64,000 bases of DNA, from the NCBI GenBank assembly GCA_016932335.1, contig JAFGCZ010000006.1, positions 186,001 to 250,000 of the forward strand, read 5' to 3'. This stretch comes from Opitutales bacterium. Its GTDB lineage: Bacteria > Verrucomicrobiota > Verrucomicrobiia > Opitutales > Oceanipulchritudinaceae. How positions within the stretch are numbered: the first letter of the stretch is position 1; every line of letters starts with the position of its first letter. The position numbers and the translations under genes were made by a program. The notes below the pieces were generated by a model. It was not told the origin of the DNA. It saw nothing but the letters and a program-made list of their open reading frames with translations, and made no database searches. Positions 18,456 through 28,732 of the stretch are shown in pieces.

Positions 18456-18893
18456 ATGTCTGTCAGCTCAGTCTCCAGTTCATCTACCACCGAGGCCTAC
18501 CAAGCAACTTCTCAATCTGCCCAGACCCTTGGCTCCGAAGACTTTCTCAAGCTCCTCGCTGTGCAGCTTCAAAATCAGGATCCGCTCGATCCCATGGACG
18601 ATACCGAGTTCATTTCTCAGATGGCCAACTTCTCCTCCCTTGAAGCCATGCAGGAACTCAATACCAGCTTTGACGATTTCAGCGCATCTCAGGCGGTTAT
18701 GGGAGCCCAGGATTACCTTGGCAAACAGGTGACTTTGGCCGACTCCGATTCCAGTAGCGTGGTCTCCGGTGTGGTCGACTCTGTCAATATCGACAGTGAT
18801 GGCAACGTCACCGTTAAGATCGACAACACTTCTTACGATATTTCCTCCATTCGTATGGTTCAATTGGCCGATACTTCCACTGTAACTCAATAA
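18456..18893 (+). CDS. flgD: Flagellar hook assembly protein FlgD
   Basis: LGSEDFLKLLAVQLQNQDPLDPMDDTEFISQMANFSSLEAM. Confidence 0.93.
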   Translation: MSVSSVSSSSTTEAYQATSQSAQTLGSEDFLKLLAVQLQNQDPLDPMDDTEFISQMANFSSLEAMQELNTSFDDFSASQAVMGAQDYLGKQVTLADSDSSSVVSGVVDSVNIDSDGNVTVKIDNTSYDISSIRMVQLADTSTVTQ

Positions 18894-18904
18894 AGGGAAA
18901 ATTT

Positions 18905-19726
18905 ATGTCGCTCTACGGATCACTTTATTCCGGCGTCACCGCCCTCAACTCCTTCAGCAGCGGACTTTCCGTCATCGGCAACAATATTGCCAATGCCAAC
19001 ACCACAGGTTACAAGTCCGACCGTGCAGAATACTCCGACAATTTCAGCCAGATGCTCTCGGCCTCCAACACCAATGTTAACATCTCCCAATTAGGCACAG
19101 GCGTTAACGTGGCCGCGGTTACCTCCAATTGGTCACAGGGGGATATTTCCGACACAGGCATCGAAACAGACCTTTACATTTCCGGCGACGGGTTCTTCCA
19201 CCTGCTCGATCCGGTTACCAATTCCGACTATGCCACCCGCGCCGGCAGCTTTATTTTGGATAATCAGGGATACCTGACCTCAGCTTCCGGTCTTCGCGTC
19301 CAGGGAGTAGATACCCTTGGTGCCAACGGTACCGATATTCAAATTCCTACTACCGTTAACGGACTCGGGGTATTGAAATACGCTTTTGATGAAACCGGCA
19401 CCCTTAGCCTCTATCTGGAGGACGATTCCGTGGTCACCGCCGGCCAGATCAGCCTTTACGAATTCACCAATCCTTATGGGCTTGTCAATATGGGCTCTGG
19501 AGTATATGGTGGTGTTCACAGCTCTCTTGTCGGAACTGTAACCGAAGATGTTCCCGGTGCTCAGGGTTTGGGTACCATTATCCCAGAAGCTCTCGAACTT
19601 TCCAATGTCGATTTGACTAAGCAATTCAGTGATATGATTATTACTCAACGCGCTTTTCAGGGAGGTTCAAGAGTGATCACTACTACCGATGAATTGATGG
19701 AAGAAGCCATTAACCTAAAGCGTTAA
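18905..19726 (+). CDS. flgE: Flagellar hook protein FlgE (short, 273 aa)
   Basis: LSVIGNNIANANTTGYKSDRAEYSD...LELSNVDLTKQFSDMIITQRAFQGGSRVITTTDELM; follows flgD. Confidence 0.85.
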   Translation: MSLYGSLYSGVTALNSFSSGLSVIGNNIANANTTGYKSDRAEYSDNFSQMLSASNTNVNISQLGTGVNVAAVTSNWSQGDISDTGIETDLYISGDGFFHLLDPVTNSDYATRAGSFILDNQGYLTSASGLRVQGVDTLGANGTDIQIPTTVNGLGVLKYAFDETGTLSLYLEDDSVVTAGQISLYEFTNPYGLVNMGSGVYGGVHSSLVGTVTEDVPGAQGLGTIIPEALELSNVDLTKQFSDMIITQRAFQGGSRVITTTDELMEEAINLKR

Positions 19727-19752
19727 TTATCTAATCTTTAAAAAATACCTGT

Positions 19753-20310
19753 ATGCCTAAGGAACCAGAAGCAGTAGAAGATCTCCCGTCACCTAGCGGT
19801 GGCGGCAGCAGTGGCGGCGGCGGAGGCGGTTCGCTTATTCCCGTCCTCGCTATCGTCATTCTTATCCCTGTCATCACCATTGGATTGGCAGAGTTTTATA
19901 TCTTCCCCAAAGTCAAAGATATTGTGGCGGCGGCAGCTCCTCATTCCGAGGAGGACGGTATGGGCAGTCACGGTGGAGGTGGCGGTCACGATGTTACCCG
20001 TGGCGAAGTAGTTTATAATGTCGAATTCAACGATATTGTGGCCAACCTCAGAGGCGCCCTCAAAAGTCGCTACATCAAGGTTAGTATCACTGTCGAAAGT
20101 CGTGTGAATGATTTTCCTCATATGATGGAGGTCGAGCGCGCCAAAATCCTCGATGCCACCATCAGTGTGCTCTCCAACCTTACCTTGCAGGACCTCGAAG
20201 AGCCGGGCATTAAAAACATTGTCCGCAGCGACTTGCTCAATGCCTATGGAAGCGCCTTGCACGGAAATATTATCGACAACCTCTATTTCAGTGAATTTGT
20301 CGTTCAGTAA
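19753..20310 (+). CDS. fliL: Flagellar basal body-associated protein FliL
   Basis: Single TM after a Gly-rich tract; RYIKVSITVESRV..ILDATISVLSNLTLQDLEEPGIKNIVRSDLLNA. Confidence 0.85.
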   Translation: MPKEPEAVEDLPSPSGGGSSGGGGGGSLIPVLAIVILIPVITIGLAEFYIFPKVKDIVAAAAPHSEEDGMGSHGGGGGHDVTRGEVVYNVEFNDIVANLRGALKSRYIKVSITVESRVNDFPHMMEVERAKILDATISVLSNLTLQDLEEPGIKNIVRSDLLNAYGSALHGNIIDNLYFSEFVVQ

Positions 20311-20338
20311 GGCAACCTATTAAACCGGATACTTTTTC

Positions 20339-21388
20339 ATGAGTCAGGACCCTAAAGACGCCGACAACATCAGCGAACTCCTCAGCCAGAGCGATATCGA
20401 TGCCCTCATGCAGGAGGCGATGGAAGAGCCTCGCGATGTTGTCTATACGCATGACGGTCGCCGCCTTGGCCCTGATGATAAAATACATGTGGAAGCCTAC
20501 GACTTCCGCAACCCGGTCTTCCTTACCGAGGTAGAGCTCCGCCAGATTCGTATTCGGCTGGAGCAGTTTATTCACTACCTCAGCGCACGTCTTTCCATGT
20601 TTTTGCGGATGGATTTCGGGCTGCGTATGTCTCAGATGTACACGATTGCCTACCAGAAGTTTACCGATTCTATCCCCAATCCCACCTTCATTTCCCTTTT
20701 TCGGGTGGAACAACTCAACGGCGTGGGCATCATTGATATGAATCCGCGCCTGGCCATGACGATTGTCGATCGCCTCCTCGGTGGTAAAGGCCACAGCGTT
20801 CGTGACGAACGCTACCTCACGGAAATCGAAATGGCCCTCATGGAGGATGTGCTCTACCTCATGCTCGAGGAATGGTGCCGTCAGTGGGATGATACCCGCG
20901 AGCTCAATGCCTCCCTTATTGGCCGCGAGAACAACGGGCGCTTCCTGCAAACCTCTCCACACGATGCCATTATGCTGGTGCTCACCATGGAAGCCTCCCT
21001 TGGAGACGTTTCCGAAGCCATGCAGATCGGTATTCCCTATTATACCATTGAGCCCCTCATTCGTAAAATGCAGGAGAATGCCCGCCGTTTCAATGGGCAG
21101 AATAAGGAAACAAAAAATTCCCGCTGGATGCCCATCTATAACGAAATTGATGTGCCCGTGACCGCTGAATGGGATGCCTTTGAAACAACCGTGCGCGATG
21201 TGCTTGCCCTACGCCCCGGAGACCTTATTGTCCTCCCCGAAGAAATTATTGAGAAAACCTTGATCAAACTCGAGGGCACCAATCGTTTCGAGGGTAAAGT
21301 TGGCATTGAAAACGGGAAAGTTGCTGTCAAAATTTCGAAAACTTTGGATAGGGATGCGTCGGAAACCGCCGCTCCGAAAAGAAAGTAA
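20339..21388 (+). CDS. fliM: Flagellar motor switch protein FliM
   Basis: ISELLSQSDIDALMQ; MTIVDRLLGGKGHSV. Confidence 0.95.
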   Translation: MSQDPKDADNISELLSQSDIDALMQEAMEEPRDVVYTHDGRRLGPDDKIHVEAYDFRNPVFLTEVELRQIRIRLEQFIHYLSARLSMFLRMDFGLRMSQMYTIAYQKFTDSIPNPTFISLFRVEQLNGVGIIDMNPRLAMTIVDRLLGGKGHSVRDERYLTEIEMALMEDVLYLMLEEWCRQWDDTRELNASLIGRENNGRFLQTSPHDAIMLVLTMEASLGDVSEAMQIGIPYYTIEPLIRKMQENARRFNGQNKETKNSRWMPIYNEIDVPVTAEWDAFETTVRDVLALRPGDLIVLPEEIIEKTLIKLEGTNRFEGKVGIENGKVAVKISKTLDRDASETAAPKRK

Positions 21389-21390
21389 CC

Positions 21391-21645
21391 ATGAGCTCCA
21401 TTGATTCCAAAAACCTTGATGTCGTTCTCGACGTAAAAGTTAAAGTCACCGTTCAGCTCGGCTCGGCAGAATTGCCCATGCGGGAGATTTTTGAACTGAC
21501 CCCAGGCACCGTTCTTCAGCTTAAGCAGGATGCCAAGGACCCCGTAGGCCTCTATGTCAACGGTCGTCTCATCGCCTATGGAGAGGTTGTTGTTGTTGAA
21601 GATAATTTCGGTATCAAGATCACCGAGCTCGTAGGAAACGACTGA
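21391..21645 (+). CDS. fliN: Flagellar motor switch protein FliN
   Basis: VKVTVQLGSAELPMREIFELTPGTVLQLKQDAKDPVGLYVNGRLIAYGEVVVVEDNFGIKITEL. Confidence 0.95.
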   Translation: MSSIDSKNLDVVLDVKVKVTVQLGSAELPMREIFELTPGTVLQLKQDAKDPVGLYVNGRLIAYGEVVVVEDNFGIKITELVGND

Positions 21646-22109
21646 TGAAGCACCTGCTTGCTAAGTTGTTCTGTCTATTTTTTCCTACCTTGCTTTGGGG
21701 AATCGATCCCCGTTCCGATGCTGTTATCGGTGCTTCCGATAAAGCATCCGCCCTCAGTGAGAACCTCACCACCTCCGAGACGGTCGCTCATCCGCATTTT
21801 CCCATCATCATGATCTACCTCATCCTCTTTGCCGGACTGATCTGGATCGGGTGGAAATACTTTCGCCATCAGGGCAGCTTTCCCGGGTCAAACAGTACCG
21901 GTAAGGAAGGCAGCATCAATGTGCTGGCCACCCGGCCTCTGGGGAACCGCCAAAGTCTCATGGTCATTCAATACGAAGGCAAACGCATCCTTCTTGGAGT
22001 TGGCCCCGGCTTTATTTCTCAACTTTCCGAACTTCCTCCGGGAAGCCCCGTCCCCGAGTTTAAACTACCCCCGTCCGACTCCGTTGACACGGATGCTCCA
22101 TCAACATGA
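21645..22109 (+). CDS. fliO: Flagellar biosynthesis protein FliO
   Basis: TM, then INVLATRPLGNRQSLMVIQYEGKRILLGVGPGFISQL; between fliN and fliP. Confidence 0.85.
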   Translation: MKHLLAKLFCLFFPTLLWGIDPRSDAVIGASDKASALSENLTTSETVAHPHFPIIMIYLILFAGLIWIGWKYFRHQGSFPGSNSTGKEGSINVLATRPLGNRQSLMVIQYEGKRILLGVGPGFISQLSELPPGSPVPEFKLPPSDSVDTDAPST

Positions 22110-22894
22110 GCCATTCTCTGAAAGCCTTTTTCGCCCTGACCATTCTCACTTTTGTAGGAATGGTTTTTCCTGTTTCTGCGGCGGCCCAGCAAGTGCCCGC
22201 TCCGACCACGGCTGCTCCGGCCACTCCCGTAACCATGCAGGTTCAGTTTAACTCTGCCGAGGGGGAAGATTTCGGCGTCGCCATTCAGCTGCTTGTTTTT
22301 ATGACGATCCTTACGCTGGCCCCCAGCATCGTCATGATGATGACAAGTTTTACCCGTATCGTTATTGTTCTGGGCTTTGTTGGTAAGGCTGTCGGCACTC
22401 AGGGGGTTCCCTCCTCTCAGATCATCGTTGGGCTCTCCCTCTTTCTTACTTTTTTTGTTATGGGGCCAACATGGAACCATGTCTATGAGGATGCCGTTAC
22501 TCCCTATATGGCAAAGGAGATGACCAGTATCGAGGCCCTTGATGTGGCTTCCGGGCATATGAGCGACTTTATGCTGCGGCAAACCCGCTCTCAGGATGTA
22601 GAGTTCTTCCTCGGTTTAGCCGGTGAGGGACCTACCGCTGTGGTCGATTTGCCCATGCGTGTGGTCATCCCCTCTTTCGTCACCAGCGAACTGCGCACCG
22701 CTTTTCAGATGGGCTTCCTCATCTATGTCCCTTTCCTCATCGTCGATTTCCTTATTGCCTCCACCCTGATGTCTATGGGGATGATGATGATGCCTCCAGT
22801 CATTATCTCGGCTCCTTTTAAGATTCTTCTTTTTGTTCTAGTCGATGGCTGGACACTCGTTATCCAGTCGCTCATCAGCAGTTTCAACTACTAG
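22106..22894 (+). CDS. fliP: Flagellar export protein FliP
   Basis: TILTLAPSIVMMMTSFTRIVIVLGFVGKAVGTQGVPSSQIIVGLSLFLTFFVM. Confidence 0.96.
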   Translation: MSHSLKAFFALTILTFVGMVFPVSAAAQQVPAPTTAAPATPVTMQVQFNSAEGEDFGVAIQLLVFMTILTLAPSIVMMMTSFTRIVIVLGFVGKAVGTQGVPSSQIIVGLSLFLTFFVMGPTWNHVYEDAVTPYMAKEMTSIEALDVASGHMSDFMLRQTRSQDVEFFLGLAGEGPTAVVDLPMRVVIPSFVTSELRTAFQMGFLIYVPFLIVDFLIASTLMSMGMMMMPPVIISAPFKILLFVLVDGWTLVIQSLISSFNY

Positions 22895-22908
22895 CCGGGG
22901 AATTCGTT

Positions 22909-23178
22909 ATGACAGTTGAATACGCCATTGCCCTCTTTCAGAACCTCATTCTGACTTCCTTTACTCTGATTTTGCCCATCCTGGCATCAGCCATTGCCAT
23001 TGGGTTAACCGTCAGCATCCTGCAGACGGTTACCAGTATTCAGGAACAGACCCTCGTCTTTGTTCCAAAATTGCTCGGTGTAGGTATTGTCATTGTTTTT
23101 CTGGCCGACTGGCTGCTCTCCGGGCTGCTCGATTACACACGAGATACTTTTCTTAAAATTGCTGAAATGGCCCTATGA
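22909..23178 (+). CDS. fliQ: Flagellar export protein FliQ
   Basis: 89 aa, two TMs, VSILQTVTSIQEQTLVFVPKLLGV. Confidence 0.95.
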   Translation: MTVEYAIALFQNLILTSFTLILPILASAIAIGLTVSILQTVTSIQEQTLVFVPKLLGVGIVIVFLADWLLSGLLDYTRDTFLKIAEMAL

Positions 23179-23942
23179 TTTTTGATTTAACCGGCATGTA
23201 CGCCGCCATGCTCGTCTTTACCCGGGCTGGTACCCTCTTTATGACTCTGCCGGTGTTTGGGGGAGCCATGATTCCCCGTGTTATGCGCTTGGCTTTCGGT
23301 GCTCTAGTCTCTCTTTTTGTCGTGCCCATTGTCGCCTCCAACCCGCTTGAAGTGCCTCACCACTTTGCTGGCTACATCCTCGCTATGGGCTCCGAATTCA
23401 TCGTCGGTATGGTCATGGGGCTGGCCGTACGCAGTGTCTTCGGTATCATCAGCATGTCTGGCTTTCTTATCGGCAATGCCACCAGTCTCTCCCGCGACCA
23501 AAACATGAATTTGGGAGAAGACGATGGAGGAGGGCTTGTCGGAACCTTGCTCTACTACTTTGCCACAGTCGTCTTTATTGTTTCCGGCCTGCATTACGAA
23601 GTCATCGCCGCTTTTGTCGAAAGCTTCCGCCTGCTGCCCGTGGGCACCCTTGCCGCAGGGCACTTCAACAGCCTCAACGTGGTGGCGGCCACTGCCCGTA
23701 TCTTTGAGATCGGTCTCCTCATGGCGGCCCCTTTTGTCGCCGTAAATTTTATCATCACCACCACCTTTGCCCTGCTCGGTAAAGTCGCCCAGCGCGTAAA
23801 TGTCTTTATGATCAGTTTTGCCATCCGCATCCTTGTCGGTTTTATGGTGCTGATCGGTACCGCCGGATTGCTCACTCACTACATCCAGAACGAATTCAGC
23901 AATCTGCCCCACATCATGCTTAACTTTCTTACAGGAGTCTGA
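23175..23942 (+). CDS. fliR: Flagellar export protein FliR
   Basis: Polytopic; FTRAGTLFMTLPVFGGAMIPRVMRLAFG; after fliQ. Confidence 0.94.
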   Translation: MIFDLTGMYAAMLVFTRAGTLFMTLPVFGGAMIPRVMRLAFGALVSLFVVPIVASNPLEVPHHFAGYILAMGSEFIVGMVMGLAVRSVFGIISMSGFLIGNATSLSRDQNMNLGEDDGGGLVGTLLYYFATVVFIVSGLHYEVIAAFVESFRLLPVGTLAAGHFNSLNVVAATARIFEIGLLMAAPFVAVNFIITTTFALLGKVAQRVNVFMISFAIRILVGFMVLIGTAGLLTHYIQNEFSNLPHIMLNFLTGV

Positions 23943-23947
23943 TCCCC

Positions 23948-25060
23948 ATGGCTGAAGACGACTCGGAAAAAACAGAGGAACCAACAGAGAAGCGCAAGCA
24001 GGAGTCTTTCAATAAAGGCCAGTTTGCCAAAACCCAGGAAATGGCCACCACGTTTATTCTGGCCGCTGTCCTGGCACTCTTTGCTTTTACCATTAAGGAC
24101 CGTGCCGCCGAAATTGCCGATTTTACTGCCTATATCCTTGGGCACCTTTATTTTGAAGATTTTTCCCTGCACACTGCCGAGCTGCAGCTCAATTCCTATT
24201 CCCGGTTTATCTTCCGTATCCTCACCCCGCTGATGCTCACCGTCATGCTCATGGCTGTCCTTGCCGGAGGTCTCCAGAGCGGCTTCCGCCCAACGCTCGA
24301 AGCGATGAAACCGGACATCAATAAATTCAATCCGGTCAAGGGCATTAAGAACATCATCAGCAAGCAAAAGTTGGTTCAGTTCGGGGTAGACCTCTTCAAG
24401 TTCATCGTCATGGCAGTCATTCTGACCAACCTGATTCTGGTGGTTATGAATGACCCCATCTTCAGCTCTCCTGTTCAGGTGGGCTACCTCGGTGGCTTTC
24501 TCTACCGCCTCTTTCTCTCAATGCTGGCCCGCTTGGTTATCGTTATGGCCATTGTTACCCTCATCGACTATTTCTATCAGCGCTGGAGTACCAACGAGAA
24601 GATGAAAATGTCCAAGCAGGAGGTTAAAGACGAGCAGAAGCAGCAGACGGGGGATCCCAGGGTAAAGTTGGCTCAGCGCCGTGCGGCTATGCGCATTCTC
24701 TCGCAAACGCTCATGAAACAGGTCCCCAATGCGGATGTGGTGGTCACCAACCCGACTCACTTTGCCGTAGCCCTTAAATATGAACAGGGCGTGGACTCTG
24801 CGCCCGTGGTTGTGGCCAAAGGGGAGGGGCGCATCGCCCTGCGCATCAAAGAAATTGCCCGCGAAAACGGAGTTCCTATGGTCGAAAATAAACCCGTGGC
24901 ACGGATGCTCTACCGTGTTTCCAACGTCGGGCAAAGCATCCCCGTGGAACTATACGAAGTCGTCGCCAAAATTTTGGCCCACGTATATCGCACGCACCGC
25001 TATTATTTTCATCGCCTCAAAGCCCGTCGTCTGGCAGAATCCGCAAAAGTTACCTCATAA
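23948..25060 (+). CDS. flhB: Flagellar export switch protein FlhB
   Basis: SEKTEEPTEKRKQESFNKGQFAKTQEM; autocleavage NPTH (VVVTNPTHFAVALKY). Confidence 0.96.
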   Translation: MAEDDSEKTEEPTEKRKQESFNKGQFAKTQEMATTFILAAVLALFAFTIKDRAAEIADFTAYILGHLYFEDFSLHTAELQLNSYSRFIFRILTPLMLTVMLMAVLAGGLQSGFRPTLEAMKPDINKFNPVKGIKNIISKQKLVQFGVDLFKFIVMAVILTNLILVVMNDPIFSSPVQVGYLGGFLYRLFLSMLARLVIVMAIVTLIDYFYQRWSTNEKMKMSKQEVKDEQKQQTGDPRVKLAQRRAAMRILSQTLMKQVPNADVVVTNPTHFAVALKYEQGVDSAPVVVAKGEGRIALRIKEIARENGVPMVENKPVARMLYRVSNVGQSIPVELYEVVAKILAHVYRTHRYYFHRLKARRLAESAKVTS

Positions 25061-25069
25061 GCATTTCCC

Positions 25070-27250
25070 ATGTCTCTGAAAGCAAGCATCTCTGCTCTGG
25101 CCAAACGCTCCGATGTCCTCCTCTCGGCAGGTCTCTTTGGTACCGTTTTCCTCCTGGTCTTGCCGATTGCTCCTATGTTCATGGATGTGCTCCTGACCAT
25201 GAGCATCGGTATGGCACTGATGATCCTGCTCCTCGTGCTCTATGTCAAGGATCCCCCGGAATTTAACCTTTTCCCCACCATTCTGTTGGCCACCACGCTC
25301 TTTCGCCTGGGGCTTAACGTAGCGTCCACACGCTTGATTTTGCTCGATGGTTACGCCGGTCAGGTAATCGATACCTTTGGTAACTTTGTCGTGCGGGGAA
25401 ATTACGTCGTGGGTACGGTCGTCTTCCTCATCCTCGTCATCATCAACTTTGTTGTCATCACCAAAGGTTCCGGACGTATTGCCGAAGTGGCCGCTCGCTT
25501 TACCTTGGATGCCATGCCCGGTAAGCAAATGAGTATCGATGCCGAGCTCAACGCCGGCAGCATTACCGAGCAGGAGGCCAACCGCAGGCGTCAGGGGGTT
25601 CAGGCCGAGGCCGACTTTTACGGCGCTATGGACGGTGCCTCCAAATTCGTCCGCGGCGATGCTATTGCCGGTATCCTTATTACGCTGATCAACGTCGTTG
25701 GCGGTATCCTTATAGGAGTTTTCCAAAAAGGGCTCGATATGAATGCCGCCCTCCAAAAATACACCCTCCTCTCCATTGGGGATGGTCTTGTCTCTCAGAT
25801 TCCGGCTTTGATGATCTCCATTGGTGCCGGTTTGCTCATTACCCGCTCCAACGAGAGCAGCGACCTCGGAGAGGCCGTTAGCAAACAGCTTTTCTCCTAT
25901 CCGCGGGCCGTCATGAGCCTTGGCGTCATGCTCATTATTTTTGGTATTCTCCCCGGTATGCCGAAAATCCCCTTCTTTGTTTTTGGAGGGTCGGCTATCG
26001 CCTTTGCCCGCTACCTCAACAAAGTAGGTATCGATACTCAGGTGGCTGTGGCCGGCGCGGTGGCCGGTGGTAGTGCTGCCCACGGGGGCAAAGGAGCTCC
26101 CGCAGGAGCACCGCTTCCCGAAGGACAAAAAGAGCTTGGGGCAGTCACCTCTCCAGAGCAGGATTTTAAGTCGGTGGTCTCAGTCGATCCCTTTGCCATC
26201 GAATTGGGCTACGGACTGCTTCCACTCACCAACAAGCGCAAGGAAAACGACCTCATCGAGCGCGTTACCGGAGTGCGGCGTACGTTTGCCCGGGAAATGG
26301 GCATCCTGGTTCCCCCCATTGCCATCCGCGATAATCTGGAGCTCGATACCAACGAATACCGTTTTCTCCTCCGCAACAAAGAGGTGGGGCGCAGCTCCCT
26401 CGTGCCCAACCGCTGGCTGGCCATGAATGTCTCCAATAGCCCGGCCAAACTCAAAGGTATCAGTGCGGTGGAACCGGTGTTTGGCATCCCCGCCACCTGG
26501 ATTCATGCCGATGAGAAGAAAACTGCGGAAGTGCACGGATATACCGTGGTCGATGCCGCCAGTGTGCTCATTACCCACCTCACCGAATCTCTTCGCGATC
26601 ATGCCTCATCGCTGCTCGAACGCGAGGATACTCAGAAACTCATCGACATGGTCAAGCAGAAGAACCCCACACTCATCAGCGAGCTCCTCCCCGATCTCGT
26701 CAACGTGGGCCTAATTCAGCGGGTTCTGCAGAACCTTTTGCGGGAGAAAGTGGCCATCAAAAACCTTACTCTAATCCTCGAAACCATTGCCGATTATGCC
26801 GGCTTTACCAAAAACCCGGACGATCTCTCCGAGCAGGTCCGCAGAAAAATCGGTACCTACTTTGTTTCCGATTACGAGGCCGAACCGGGGATTCTTAAAG
26901 CGCTGACCATCGAACCTTCTCTGGAGCAAGCCCTCGCCCAGCGCGTCAAACGAACCCAGTTTGAAATCGGCCTCATGATGGACCCTTCTTTGGCCCACCA
27001 CATCCTTGAACAGATGAAGCCCAGAATCGACGAGATGCTTGCTCAGGGCTTGATCCCGCTGGTCATTACCACGGGCGAATTGCGCCTGGCTTTTCAACGC
27101 TTCTTTGAACCCAGTTTCCCCCGTTTGGCGATTCTTTCCTATCAGGAAATTCCCAGCGAATTACAAATCCAAAATATAGGCATTATTTCTGCTCCAATAG
27201 ATAGTAAATCAGGAAATGCTATGCAAACTCCACTGAAAGGGAGTTCATAA
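25070..27250 (+). CDS. flhA: Flagellar export protein FlhA
   Basis: PPEFNLFPTILLATTLFRLGLNVASTRLIL; FTLDAMPGKQMSIDAELNAG. Confidence 0.96.
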   Translation: MSLKASISALAKRSDVLLSAGLFGTVFLLVLPIAPMFMDVLLTMSIGMALMILLLVLYVKDPPEFNLFPTILLATTLFRLGLNVASTRLILLDGYAGQVIDTFGNFVVRGNYVVGTVVFLILVIINFVVITKGSGRIAEVAARFTLDAMPGKQMSIDAELNAGSITEQEANRRRQGVQAEADFYGAMDGASKFVRGDAIAGILITLINVVGGILIGVFQKGLDMNAALQKYTLLSIGDGLVSQIPALMISIGAGLLITRSNESSDLGEAVSKQLFSYPRAVMSLGVMLIIFGILPGMPKIPFFVFGGSAIAFARYLNKVGIDTQVAVAGAVAGGSAAHGGKGAPAGAPLPEGQKELGAVTSPEQDFKSVVSVDPFAIELGYGLLPLTNKRKENDLIERVTGVRRTFAREMGILVPPIAIRDNLELDTNEYRFLLRNKEVGRSSLVPNRWLAMNVSNSPAKLKGISAVEPVFGIPATWIHADEKKTAEVHGYTVVDAASVLITHLTESLRDHASSLLEREDTQKLIDMVKQKNPTLISELLPDLVNVGLIQRVLQNLLREKVAIKNLTLILETIADYAGFTKNPDDLSEQVRRKIGTYFVSDYEAEPGILKALTIEPSLEQALAQRVKRTQFEIGLMMDPSLAHHILEQMKPRIDEMLAQGLIPLVITTGELRLAFQRFFEPSFPRLAILSYQEIPSELQIQNIGIISAPIDSKSGNAMQTPLKGSS

Positions 27251-27280
27251 GTTTTTCTCTGATAAGAGAATAGTTGCTGT

Positions 27281-28405
27281 ATGAACCGTGCCGTAAACAA
27301 CATCTCAGAACCCCCCTCAGGGATTCAACGAGGAAAAAAATACCGCTTCACCGTAAAAAGTGCTGAAGAGGCCATTCGTATTATTCGCGATCGCCTTGGC
27401 GCGGAAGCCAAAGTCCTTTCTGTCACCCAGGTCGATGGCCAGGGATTGAGCCGTTTTCTAAGCTCTCCCAAGCTCGAGATTGTCGCCATGATCCCCGAGC
27501 CCGAACCGGCACCTGCACCGGCGCAGGCGCAGTCCGAACCTGAAGAAGAGCCGTCAGCCGATCCCGCGGAGCGGGATCTGCATCAAACCATGGACGAACC
27601 GGTCCGGCGCCGCCTCAATAATCCTTTTGGTGAAATTCCCACCGGGGCACTCAAAGATCAAACCCTGGGTATTTGGCACCTTCTGCGAAAAGCGGGGTTT
27701 GCCGATTCCCTGCTCCAGTCCCTCCGTTACACCACACGCGACGATCGTCTCGAAACGCTGCCCCTGAATCTGGCTCTGGCCGAAATCAGTCAGCGGCTAC
27801 GCCAGCGCTACCGCGATCTCGATGCCAAACCGCTGGGCAACCGTATTGCCTTTCTCGGAACCCCCGGAGTTGGTAAAACCACGGCCTTGTGCAAACGCTT
27901 GGCACAGGATGTCTTCATTGCTCAGCTCAATGTTCAGGTGCTCAAAATTGATGGAGAAAACCCCAACCCTGACGATGGACTCAGCGTTTTCTGTGATGTC
28001 CTCGGCGTGCCGCTGCACCGCGATCCTGTTCCCAAGATTCCCCAAAGTGATTTACTTTACCTCGATCTTCCCGGCACCAGCCTGCGCAACGACCGCGAGT
28101 GGCAGACCATGCGCACCCGCCTCGACGAACTTGCCGTGGATACCCGCGTGCTCGTGGTTCATGCCTGTTACGAAACCGATTTAATCACCTCCGCCTACCG
28201 CCTTGGCGAAAAAATGGGTGCCACCCACGTCGTCATGACCCATGTGGATGAACTCAGCAACGTAACCAAACTCTGGCCTTACATCCTCAAAGGAGGCCTC
28301 ACGCCTTATTTTCTCAGCATGGGGCAGAGTATTACCAGCGACTATACCGACGACGTGCTCAATGAACTTTCCGGACTTACCTTTCCCGCCAATCTTCTTT
28401 CCTGA
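27281..28405 (+). CDS. flhF: FlhF-like SRP-family GTPase (divergent)
   Basis: P-loop FLGTPGVGKTTALCKRLA; after flhA; THVDELSNVTKLWPYILKGGLTPYFLSMGQSITSDY. Confidence 0.8.
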   Translation: MNRAVNNISEPPSGIQRGKKYRFTVKSAEEAIRIIRDRLGAEAKVLSVTQVDGQGLSRFLSSPKLEIVAMIPEPEPAPAPAQAQSEPEEEPSADPAERDLHQTMDEPVRRRLNNPFGEIPTGALKDQTLGIWHLLRKAGFADSLLQSLRYTTRDDRLETLPLNLALAEISQRLRQRYRDLDAKPLGNRIAFLGTPGVGKTTALCKRLAQDVFIAQLNVQVLKIDGENPNPDDGLSVFCDVLGVPLHRDPVPKIPQSDLLYLDLPGTSLRNDREWQTMRTRLDELAVDTRVLVVHACYETDLITSAYRLGEKMGATHVVMTHVDELSNVTKLWPYILKGGLTPYFLSMGQSITSDYTDDVLNELSGLTFPANLLS

Positions 28406-28701
28406 TGCAAACCATGCTCAAAGCATCTCCACATAATTCCCGCTTCATCCTCGTGCTGTGTGCGTTCTGCGGCTTTGCCTTGTGTCTGATGACGAGCCTG
28501 GCCGCTCGAACCGATGCCAATACGGCGTTGATTCGCGGCACCATTGGCCTGGTCGTCGGAGCCCTTCTGGGCAAATACTTTCTCTCTGTGCTCTATTCTG
28601 TTTCCAGAGAAATGCGCTCTATCAAGCGCAAACGGCAGGACGAACTGCGCCGCGCCCGCGAAGCTCAGGAAGCTCTGGAAGAAGACGAAATGCTTTCATG
28701 A
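28405..28701 (+). CDS. Small membrane protein of unknown function (two TM segments)
   Basis: 98 aa, two hydrophobic segments then charged tail; overlaps flhF stop. Confidence 0.65.
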   Translation: MQTMLKASPHNSRFILVLCAFCGFALCLMTSLAARTDANTALIRGTIGLVVGALLGKYFLSVLYSVSREMRSIKRKRQDELRRAREAQEALEEDEMLS

Positions 28702-28732
28702 AATGATGTAACCAAATCACGGAAATACCTTT

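Noticed and set aside
18905-19726. FlgE unusually short (273 aa)
   Set aside because: Short FlgE proteins of similar size exist (e.g. in Bacillus); not evidence of truncation.
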